From an uncultured Ellagibacter sp. (GTDB lineage Bacteria > Actinomycetota > Coriobacteriia > Coriobacteriales > Eggerthellaceae): a DNA stretch of 7,090 bases. The notes under the pieces are model-generated. The model ran no database searches. It saw only the letters and a program-made list of their open reading frames with translations, and was not told the origin of the DNA. The position numbers were made by a program, and so were the translations under genes. The DNA lies in NCBI GenBank assembly GCA_934613165.1, contig CAKTSW010000072.1, positions 1-7,090 of the forward strand, read 5' to 3'. Of the stretch, positions 1 through 5,476 are shown piece by piece (position 1 is the first letter of the stretch; each line of letters starts with the position of its first letter).

Positions 1-2299
1 GCGCCGTGTGGGTGATGCCCGTTTCCCGCAGCTGCGCATCGACGAGAAGGCGGACGTCGTTCAGCACGTCGAGCAAGTCGAACGGCTCGTGCTCGAGCGC
101 CATCTTCCCGCTTTCGAGCTTGTTCATGTCGAGCACGTCGTTCACCAGATCGAGCAGATGACGTGCGGAAACCTGTATCTTGTCGAGGCATTCGCCGATT
201 TTTTCGGGGTCGTCCTCGCCGCTTCGGCGCGCGATCTCGAGCATCCCCATGATGCCGTTGATCGGCGTGCGGAAATCGTGGCTCATGCGGTTCATGAACT
301 CGGTTTTCGCCTTGTTGCGCGAGTCGGCGCTCTGCAGGGCCTCCTCGAGACGTTCCTTCTCGCGGCGCTCGTGTTCGTGGAACTCGGAACTGTTCTTGAT
401 GAGGATCACGCCGCGCACGATGGGGGTCTCGGTTCCCGTTTCGGCGTCGAACACGGTGTCACGCGACATGAGGATGTTCTTCTGCAGCCAGATCGGCGAG
501 CCGGTGGTGTCCTCTTCTTGGTACTCGACGGTGATTTCCCGCGTACCGGCCTCGAAGCGGCGCAGTAGCTTCTCGGGCGAGTCGACGATCCGGTAGCTCT
601 CGAGCGTTTCGGGAAGCACGTAGGTGCTGCGGTGCGCGCAGTAGTCGCTATAGGGGTAGGGCGCGTCGATGCCGAGGTCACGAAAGGTGCCGTCGGGGTG
701 CATGAACACGCGCTCGATCATGCCGTGGGTTATGTCGAGCGAGTAGGCGGCCTCGGTCGATTCGAGAAGGGCGTCGATGTAGTCGCCGTTCTCGAGGATG
801 GACTGCCGCATCTGGTCGTAGTAACGCGAAAGCTGATGGCGCTCGTTGGACGATGTCGTGGCGAAGGGCTCGAACCCGAGGACGAAGTGGTGGAGCGCGC
901 CGTCGGCGGCGTCGAGGAAGAGGGCGGTCATGCGCCCGCGGTGGTCGCCTCGGCGATAGAGGATCTCGGCGGATGGGTTTTTGCTGGTCAGAGCGCTCTT
1001 CAGGCTGTCGATCGAGAGCGCCTCGGCGACACCGTCGCCGTCTGCGGGCGCAAGCTCGTGGGCTATCTGCTCGACGGCGCCGGAGAAGCTGCCCTCGTCG
1101 GCGAGGAACATGTCGGAGGAGGTGCGCAGCATGCGGTACTGGTCGAGCTTGGCGTCGCAGAGCAGGCAATCGGAGAACCGGTACCCGAGCTGCTCGATCT
1201 GCTTGATGACGCGCCTGTTCGCGCGCTGCTTCTCGGCGGCTTCCTCCATCTTCGCGCGGTTCTTGTCGATGTACATGTTCCGGTCGGCGCAGCGGAACAG
1301 ATCGCGCATGGTGCAGGACTCGAAATCGCTCGACAGCGCCCAACCGACCGCGTAGCTTATCGGCATGTCGGGGCGCTTCGCCGAGTAGTCGCGGCATGCC
1401 TGCCTGACGACGTCGAGCCACTTGCGAACCGCGTCCTCGTTCGCGTCGCGGATGATCGCGATGAACTCGTCGCCGCCGTCGCGCCCGGCGAAGCAGGTGC
1501 CGCTCGCGGCCTTCCCGAGCTGCTTGGCGAACGAGTGGATGTACTCGTCGCCTTTCTCGTGCCCGAGGTTGTTGTTGATGGTCCGCAGGTTGTTCAGGTC
1601 GAACACGCAGAGCGCGACGGGCGACTCGGGCGAAATGGGGTCGGGATCGTCGAGAAGCTCCTCGCACTTGTTCTTGTTGGGAAGGCCGGTCGCCTCGTCG
1701 ATGTACACCTTCTTCTGGAGCACGCGGTTCTGCGCGGCGAAGCGCACGGCGCGGAACAGTTCGATGCCGATGATGACGATGAGCCCCACGATGTCGACGA
1801 TGACGATGTTCTCGAGCTGCTTGAGCGCGGTCGCCTTTTGCTGGGAGTAGGTTTCGGCGAGACCGGTCGCGTCGTCGCAGACGGTGAAGAACGCCTCGCT
1901 TTTCGCGATGATGTCCGTGCTCTCGAAGCCTGCGCGCCGCACGACGGCGATTTCCTGCACGAGCTCGTCGAAGTCGCCGTCGAGCTCGGCCATCTTGTCT
2001 TGGAAGGCGTCGTCGTCAAGGCGCACGAGGTCGAGCTTGTCGCTGCCGAAGCGCAGGCCGTCGATGTAGGAATCGACGGCAGAGATGAGCTTGTCCTGGG
2101 GGATCTGGGCGTCTTCGAGCTTGACGATGCGCTGGGTGGTGCCGCGCACGAGCCCGGCGTAGTTGACGGCGCGCGCCGTGCCTTGGATGTCGACGACGAG
2201 CGACATGATGTCGAGGAACAGGACGATGAGGATGACCGTCAGCACCGACATGAGGATGCGGATGAGGTAGTTCGATTTCCTGCTCGCGAGTTTGCCCAT
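1..2299 (-). CDS. Membrane GGDEF-PAS-HisKA sensor kinase, C-terminus beyond window edge
   Basis: The minus-strand frame is open for 766 residues from ATG at 2299 to the window edge, so the C-terminus is missing. The start is preceded by GGAG (2307-2310) with a 7-nt spacer. Residues about 11-36 and 164-182 are hydrophobic helices flanking an extracytoplasmic region of about 125 residues, whose start (N46, AG48-49, R52, QR56-57) resembles the P-box helix of NarX/PilJ-type sensors. A GGDEF domain (about 198-355) opens with a DEATGLPNK stretch and has D234, GH246-247, the exact motif GGDEF at 275-279 and a closing ADRNMY segment. The I-site position (266-269) reads SGTC, not RxxD. Two PAS-like stretches follow (about 365-490 and 505-640). 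A HisKA domain (about 660-735) carries phospho-acceptor H674 in SHDFRTP. By family knowledge, GGDEF domains make cyclic di-GMP and HisKA domains autophosphorylate; the HATPase needed for that must lie outside. The domain calls are firm; the signal sensed is unknown. Confidence 0.93.
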   Translation of the reverse strand, partial: MGKLASRKSNYLIRILMSVLTVILIVLFLDIMSLVVDIQGTARAVNYAGLVRGTTQRIVKLEDAQIPQDKLISAVDSYIDGLRFGSDKLDLVRLDDDAFQDKMAELDGDFDELVQEIAVVRRAGFESTDIIAKSEAFFTVCDDATGLAETYSQQKATALKQLENIVIVDIVGLIVIIGIELFRAVRFAAQNRVLQKKVYIDEATGLPNKNKCEELLDDPDPISPESPVALCVFDLNNLRTINNNLGHEKGDEYIHSFAKQLGKAASGTCFAGRDGGDEFIAIIRDANEDAVRKWLDVVRQACRDYSAKRPDMPISYAVGWALSSDFESCTMRDLFRCADRNMYIDKNRAKMEEAAEKQRANRRVIKQIEQLGYRFSDCLLCDAKLDQYRMLRTSSDMFLADEGSFSGAVEQIAHELAPADGDGVAEALSIDSLKSALTSKNPSAEILYRRGDHRGRMTALFLDAADGALHHFVLGFEPFATTSSNERHQLSRYYDQMRQSILENGDYIDALLESTEAAYSLDITHGMIERVFMHPDGTFRDLGIDAPYPYSDYCAHRSTYVLPETLESYRIVDSPEKLLRRFEAGTREITVEYQEEDTTGSPIWLQKNILMSRDTVFDAETGTETPIVRGVILIKNSSEFHEHERREKERLEEALQSADSRNKAKTEFMNRMSHDFRTPINGIMGMLEIARRSGEDDPEKIGECLDKIQVSARHLLDLVNDVLDMNKLESGKMALEHEPFDLLDVLNDVRLLVDAQLRETGITHTA

Positions 2300-2306
2300 G
2301 TGACGA

Positions 2307-2310
2307 CTCC
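2307..2310 (-). promoter_or_regulatory. Ribosome binding site of the sensor kinase gene
   Basis: Reading the minus strand, GGAG lies 7 nt before ATG at 2299. It fixes the start at a methionine just before the first membrane helix. The dyad AGTTG-N5-CAACT sits just upstream at 2326-2340 and could be an operator or chance. I see no convincing -35/-10 pair for this gene. Confidence 0.6.
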
Positions 2311-2399
2311 GTGCGAATGTTTTGCAGTTGCGCCACAACTCTACCACACGGGGCTGGCTCACGGGGCGGGTGGTTCGGCGCGGGCGGCCGAATGCGCCC

Positions 2400-2422
2400 G
2401 GGGCGCTTGCGAAAAGCACCCC
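2400..2422 (-). terminator. Stem-loop in the gap before the sensor kinase gene
   Basis: The arms at 2400-2408 and 2414-2422 pair over 9 bp in minus-strand RNA (GGGGUGCUU with AAGCGCCCC, one U-G wobble) around a UUCGC loop. On the plus strand the same wobble becomes an A-C mismatch, so the structure favours minus-strand RNA. No T-run follows it. It may be part of a compound transcription stop after the small Cys-motif gene, or a leader element of the sensor kinase mRNA. Confidence 0.4.
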
Positions 2423-2430
2423 GGAAACGG

Positions 2431-2464
2431 GAAGCGCCCGGGGCTTCATGCCTCCGGGCGCTTC
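2431..2464 (-). terminator. Probable terminator of the small Cys-motif gene
   Basis: The arms GAAGCGCCCGG (2431-2441) and CCGGGCGCTTC (2454-2464) are a perfect 11-bp inverted repeat, extendable inward by a G-T and a G-C pair, about 48 bases past the stop of the 2512-2880 gene. In the minus-strand direction it is followed by CCCGTTTCC, which has only a weak T stretch. It is therefore a GC-rich hairpin with a poor U-tract: a likely but not canonical intrinsic terminator that separates the small gene from the sensor kinase gene. Confidence 0.5.
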
Positions 2465-2511
2465 GGGGTTATTCGGTTGCGTGGGTTGGGGCGAGTGCGC
2501 CCTCTAAAGCC

Positions 2512-2880
2512 TTACAGCTCGACGCGGCCGAACTTCGCGAGGATCTCGCTTGCCGCGGCGCAGGACGGGCAGTTGCACCACTTCGCGCCCTGCTCCTTGC
2601 GGGCCTTCTGTTCCTCAGCCATCTTGGCGGCCGCTTCCTCGCCGAACATGCCCTTCGCGGGGCCTTCGGCGAAGGCGATGACCTCATCGATGGTGGTGGG
2701 GCGGCCTTCGAGGACGTCGAGCAGCTCGGTGGTGGCCTTCTCGACGGCTGCGTCGGAGCTGTCGGCGGCGACGGCGGCCTTCCAGGCGCTTGCCGCGTCC
2801 TTGGTGGCCTGCTTGCTCGAGTCGGCGGTCGCGAGGATGTCGGCGCGCTCGGCGACGTAATCGAAAACTTCCTTGTCCAT
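2512..2880 (-). CDS. Small protein of unknown function with C-terminal CxCxxC motif
   Basis: This is a complete 122-residue frame whose ATG at 2880 is preceded by a perfect AGGAGG (2888-2893) with a 7-nt spacer. The protein is Ala/Glu/Lys-rich, probably mostly helical and soluble, with no signal peptide or membrane segment. Its only cysteines, C102, C104 and C107, form the motif CNCPSC close to the C-terminus, followed by a helix ending in KFGRVEL. I recall similar short proteins in anaerobic Firmicutes and Actinobacteria with a CxCxxC end, some of them carrying a doubtful 'molecular chaperone Hsp90' product name. Nothing in this sequence resembles the Hsp90 fold, so no function is assigned. 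The cysteine cluster suggests metal binding or thiol chemistry, which is inference. It appears to be monocistronic, with hairpins downstream and a divergent permease gene upstream. Confidence 0.88.
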   Translation of the reverse strand: MDKEVFDYVAERADILATADSSKQATKDAASAWKAAVAADSSDAAVEKATTELLDVLEGRPTTIDEVIAFAEGPAKGMFGEEAAAKMAEEQKARKEQGAKWCNCPSCAAASEILAKFGRVEL

Positions 2881-2947
2881 GGGAATGCCTCCTATCGTGC
2901 GGCCGCGTGCGACGGCGCGATGCCGCGAAACCAGTTGGTCTATACCT

Positions 2948-2953
2948 ATTATA
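2948..2953 (-). promoter_or_regulatory. Candidate -10 box for the small Cys-motif gene
   Basis: The minus strand reads TATAAT at 2953-2948, about 68 bases upstream of the ATG at 2880, inside an A/T-rich island in an otherwise GC-rich gap. I see no recognisable -35 hexamer at the expected distance (near 2971-2976 the bases are CGTACG), so this is a candidate only. Confidence 0.35.
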
Positions 2954-3017
2954 GGGCGCGTGGGCCGTCGCGTACGGATCGGGGTGCGCCATCTCGCGAA
3001 AAAAGTCGTGCTTCTGC

Positions 3018-3046
3018 TTCAAAGAGCGGCGATGACGTGCTATTTT
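3018..3046 (+). promoter_or_regulatory. Candidate promoter of the NCS2 permease gene
   Basis: TTCAAA (3018-3023) and TATTTT (3041-3046) are 17 bases apart, and the -10 hexamer is preceded by TGC, an extended -10 arrangement. It would start transcription near 3053 and give a leader of about 28 bases, too short for a riboswitch. Hexamer matches are moderate. Confidence 0.45.
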
Positions 3047-3066
3047 GACGCTTCAGTGTCTTTTTC

Positions 3067-3073
3067 GGAGAGG
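3067..3073 (+). promoter_or_regulatory. Ribosome binding site that sets the permease start
   Basis: GGAGAGG lies 7 nt before ATG at 3081. It supports this ATG over the in-frame ATG at 3045, which has no such sequence upstream and would place the first codons in the likely promoter/leader. Confidence 0.75.
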
Positions 3074-3080
3074 TAAGCAG

Positions 3081-4601
3081 ATGACAGAAGATAAGCAGAA
3101 GGCGCAGCCGCAGTCCCCGAGCGAGGAGCCTGCGGCTGCGCCTTCGGAGAAGGGTTCGGGCAGCGTGCGCTCGCTCGGCGTCTTCTCGTTCGAGGGCGAC
3201 ATGCCCTTAGCCCAGGCGATTCCGCTCGGGTTGCAACACGTTTTGGCCATGTTCGTCGGCAACTTGACGCCGCTTCTCATCGTGACGGGCGCGTGCGGCC
3301 TGGCGGGGTCGGAGTTCGCGGACGTTCAGCTGGCACTGCTGCAGAACGCCATGCTCATCGCGGGCGTCGTGACGCTCGTCCAGCTGTTCGGCATCGGGCC
3401 CGTCGGCGGGCGCGTGCCGATCATCATGGGCACGTCTTCCGGGTTCATCGGCGTGTTCAACTCGGTCGCGGCCTCGATGGGAGGCGGGCTCGTCGCTTAC
3501 GGCGCGATCATGGGCGCCTCGCTTATCGGCGGCTTGTTCGAGGCCGTGCTCGGCTTCTTCTTAAAGCCGCTGCGCCGGTTCTTCCCGTCCATCGTCACGG
3601 GCACCGTCGTTCTTTCCATCGGCCTGAGTCTCATCAGCGTCGGCGTGAACGCCTTCGGCGGCGGTAACAGCGCGGCCGACTTCGGGTCGCTTGAGAACCT
3701 TCTGCTCGCGCTTATCGTGCTCGTCGTCATCCTGGCGGTGAAGCACGGGACGACCGGCTTTGCGAGCGCGTCGTCCATCCTGGTCGGCATCATCGTCGGT
3801 TACGTCGTCGCGGGCATCATGGGGCTCGTGCTGCCCACGACCGGCGTCGACGCCAACGGGGTGGAATACACCAAGGCGTGGGTTCTCGATTGGAGCAAGG
3901 TCGCCGACGCCGCCTGGTTCGCCATCCCGAGCCTTATGCCCGTCGCCCCCGTGTTCGACATGCGCGCCATCGCGCCCGTGCTCGTGATGTTCATCGTCAC
4001 CGCGGTCGAAACCGTGGGCGACATCTCCGGCGTCACGCAGGGCGGCATGGATCGCGAGGCCACTGACAAGGAGCTTTCCGGCGGCGTGGTGTGCGACGGT
4101 TTGGGGTCTACCTTCGCCGCGATGTTCGGCGTGCTTCCGAACACGTCGTTCAGCCAGAACGTGGGCCTCGTCACCATGACGAAGATGGTCAACCGCAAGG
4201 CGCTTGCGTGCGGAGCGCTCTTCCTCATCCTGTGCGGGCTTTGCCCGAAGCTGGGCGCGGTGGTGTCCATCATGCCGCAGTCCGTGCTCGGCGGCGCGGC
4301 CGTCATCATGTTCGCGTCCATCGTGATGAGCGGCATCCAGCTGATCACGCGCGAGCCTTTGACCCCGCGTTCTTTGAGCATCGTGTCGGTGGCGCTGGGC
4401 TTGGGTTACGGCATCGGCGCCAACTCCGCCGTGCTCGCCGGCGCCCCGCAGATGGTGAGCCTCATCTTCGGCGGCTCGGGCATCGTCGCTGCGGCCGCGG
4501 TGGCCATCATCTTGAACATCCTGCTCCCGAAGGATAAGGAAGCGCCTGCCGCGCCGCAAAACGCCGAGGGCGACGCGGACGCTGCGAGCAAGGAAGAATA
4601 A
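3081..4601 (+). CDS. NCS2-family nucleobase (xanthine/uracil-type) permease
   Basis: This is a 506-residue integral membrane protein. The first 30 or so residues are polar, rich in Q, S, P, A and E. The core (about 40-490) has repeated hydrophobic helices with the layout of UraA/XanQ-type carriers (7+7 fold by family knowledge), and the tail is acidic. Family marks are GLQHVLAMF in the first helix, E310 in ETVGD (the helix-8 substrate-binding glutamate of the family), an aspartate in VCDGLGS, and Q359-N360-x-G362-x4-T367-K368, which matches the NAT signature [QEP]NxGxxxxT[RKG]. NCS2 proteins use the proton gradient to import xanthine, hypoxanthine, urate or uracil. The Gln/Asn of the signature and the molybdenum hydroxylase genes nearby favour a purine, but uracil cannot be excluded. 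It is a single-gene unit with its own terminator, convergent with the nucleotidyltransferase gene. Confidence 0.95.
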   Translation: MTEDKQKAQPQSPSEEPAAAPSEKGSGSVRSLGVFSFEGDMPLAQAIPLGLQHVLAMFVGNLTPLLIVTGACGLAGSEFADVQLALLQNAMLIAGVVTLVQLFGIGPVGGRVPIIMGTSSGFIGVFNSVAASMGGGLVAYGAIMGASLIGGLFEAVLGFFLKPLRRFFPSIVTGTVVLSIGLSLISVGVNAFGGGNSAADFGSLENLLLALIVLVVILAVKHGTTGFASASSILVGIIVGYVVAGIMGLVLPTTGVDANGVEYTKAWVLDWSKVADAAWFAIPSLMPVAPVFDMRAIAPVLVMFIVTAVETVGDISGVTQGGMDREATDKELSGGVVCDGLGSTFAAMFGVLPNTSFSQNVGLVTMTKMVNRKALACGALFLILCGLCPKLGAVVSIMPQSVLGGAAVIMFASIVMSGIQLITREPLTPRSLSIVSVALGLGYGIGANSAVLAGAPQMVSLIFGGSGIVAAAAVAIILNILLPKDKEAPAAPQNAEGDADAASKEE

Positions 4602-4625
4602 GGACCCACGCGGTTAGGGTCCGCG
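4602..4625 (+). repeat. Two overlapping, mutually exclusive small hairpins after the permease stop
   Basis: GGACCC (4602-4607) pairs with GGGTCC (4617-4622), and CGCGG (4609-4613) pairs with CCGCG (4621-4625). The two stems share bases 4621-4622, so they compete. They begin directly at the stop codon and precede the main terminator. They may protect the mRNA end or may be incidental in GC-rich DNA. Confidence 0.3.
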
Positions 4626-4660
4626 GCCCATTCAAAAGCGCGCGAGCCGTTCGATCGTCA

Positions 4661-4707
4661 CGCCTCCCTTTCCCCTAGGCGATGCGCCGGGGAAGGGAGG
4701 CGTTTTT
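4661..4707 (+). terminator. Strong intrinsic terminator of the permease gene
   Basis: CGCCTCCCTTTCCCC (4661-4675) pairs with GGGGAAGGGAGGCG (4689-4702), 14 pairs with one bulged T, around a 13-base loop, followed at once by TTTTT (4703-4707). On the minus strand the same stem lies directly behind the TAA (4706-4708) of the convergent nucleotidyltransferase gene but has no T-run after it. It is therefore a clear stop for the plus strand and at best a weak one for the minus strand. Confidence 0.9.
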
Positions 4708-5320
4708 ACTTGCCGCCCCGTTTTGACAGATGCTCCCGCAAAACCTGCAGGTCGTAAGCGGTGTCCACATCGAAGAGCTCCCAGGCGCTTGCAACGTCGA
4801 CGAGGCGCACGCGCTCGGGGTGCGCTCGTGCCACGAAGCCGCCGCCTTTGCCCGCCGGCAGTGCGCGCAGCTCGTCGTATGCCCATGTGGGGAAAAGCAC
4901 CGGTGCGCCCGCCTCGCCGCGAAACGCGGCGCGCCAGATGCATTCGGGCTGGTCTTCGGCGGCCGCGAGCAGCCGCTTAATGCACGCGGCGCCGATGAGC
5001 GGCTGGTCGCCCTGGAAGAACGTGACGTCGTCGCAGCTGCGCATCTCCTCCATGCCGAGGCGCACGGCGTCGCTTCGAAGCGGCTCGTCGTGCAGGATGG
5101 CTTTCGCCCCTAGCGAATGGGCGATCGCCGCCACTTCCTCACTGCGCGTCGCGACGACGCGTTCCGCGAAAAGGCCGTTCGTCGCGCGGATCGCGTGAGC
5201 CACGAGCGGCGCGCCGTCGAGCTCGGCCACAAGCTTGTTCCCGCCGAAGCGGGTGCCTGCGCCCGACGCCATGACGATGCACCCGTGCTTCATGGGTTTG
5301 CGCGTGGCGGGATCGGCCAT
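4706..5320 (-). CDS. MocA/MobA-like nucleotidyltransferase, probable molybdenum cofactor cytidylyltransferase
   Basis: This is a 204-residue protein of the MobA-like NTP transferase fold. The N-terminal nucleotide-binding loop MASGAGTRFGGNK (17-29) corresponds to the family's LAAGxSxRMGxxK. QGDQP (103-107) carries the Mg-binding aspartate D105, GAPVLFP (138-144) matches the G-x-PVLF segment, and FDVDTAYDL (183-191) matches the closing D-I-D-T-P-x-D motif. At the usual GDxGAR position it reads GKGGG (157-161). Family members transfer CMP (MocA) or GMP (MobA) to molybdopterin; MocA-type enzymes serve xanthine dehydrogenase-class hydroxylases, which fits the divergent hydroxylase operon next door. 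The start at 5320 has AAAGGTG upstream (5329-5335); the inner Met10 has no ribosome binding site. The fold is confident, the CMP assignment moderate. Another sugar or cofactor nucleotidyltransferase is the main alternative. Confidence 0.88.
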   Translation of the reverse strand: MADPATRKPMKHGCIVMASGAGTRFGGNKLVAELDGAPLVAHAIRATNGLFAERVVATRSEEVAAIAHSLGAKAILHDEPLRSDAVRLGMEEMRSCDDVTFFQGDQPLIGAACIKRLLAAAEDQPECIWRAAFRGEAGAPVLFPTWAYDELRALPAGKGGGFVARAHPERVRLVDVASAWELFDVDTAYDLQVLREHLSKRGGK

Positions 5321-5404
5321 GTCTTAAGCACCTTTGCGGACTCGGCGGACGGATAGTGCGTTTCGAGGATATTCAACCCCTCGGAGAACGCGTGGGCTAC
5401 GGGG

Positions 5405-5414
5405 ATTATATAAT
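5405..5414. promoter_or_regulatory. Palindromic -10 element in the divergent intergenic region
   Basis: ATTATATAAT is its own reverse complement and supplies TATAAT on both strands (plus 5409-5414, minus 5410-5405). It lies between the nucleotidyltransferase gene and the hydroxylase operon. On the plus strand it would give a leader of about 35 bases before ATT 5456; on the minus strand about 78 bases before ATG 5320. No good -35 hexamer is visible on either side, so activator-dependent transcription is possible. The rest of 5321-5455 shows no other clear element. Confidence 0.5.
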
Positions 5415-5455
5415 GACTGCAACTGTGTAATCTTCAATCAAACGGGGCGTGTACC

Positions 5456-5458
5456 ATT
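5456..5458 (+). promoter_or_regulatory. Possible non-canonical AUU start codon of the FAD subunit
   Basis: From ATT 5456 the frame reads (M)ITFQNYVRP, which fits the usual opening of this FAD-subunit family (MIT-x3-YV-x-P before SLEEA, from memory). GGGG (5444-5447) lies 8 nt upstream. The only upstream in-frame stop is TGA at 5414-5416. The first canonical start, GTG at 5477, has a C/A-rich stretch before it and no ribosome binding site. Confidence 0.5.
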
Positions 5459-5476
5459 ATTACCTTCCAAAACTAC

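Noticed and set aside
678..1667. 329-codon minus-strand open frame rich in Arg
   Set aside because: It is a shifted frame inside the sensor kinase gene, with the arginine-rich composition typical of out-of-frame GC-rich DNA.
632..2860. 742-codon open frame on the plus strand
   Set aside because: It is antisense to the sensor kinase gene and to the small Cys-motif gene. The minus-strand frames show GGDEF, HisKA and clear ribosome binding sites; the plus frame shows no domain, is full of Val/Ala/Glu/Asp repeats, and arises from GC-rich codon bias.
3045..3080. Upstream start for the permease at ATG 3045
   Set aside because: It would add 12 unlikely residues, overlaps the candidate -10 box, and lacks the GGAGAGG that serves ATG 3081.
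2881..3080. Purine riboswitch upstream of the permease gene
   Set aside because: The candidate promoter leaves a leader of only about 28 bases, and I see no three-way-junction pattern in the gap.
3561..4559. 332-codon minus-strand open frame opposite the permease
   Set aside because: Rich in His, Asp and Arg with no recognisable domain, and directly antisense to a well-supported NCS2 permease.
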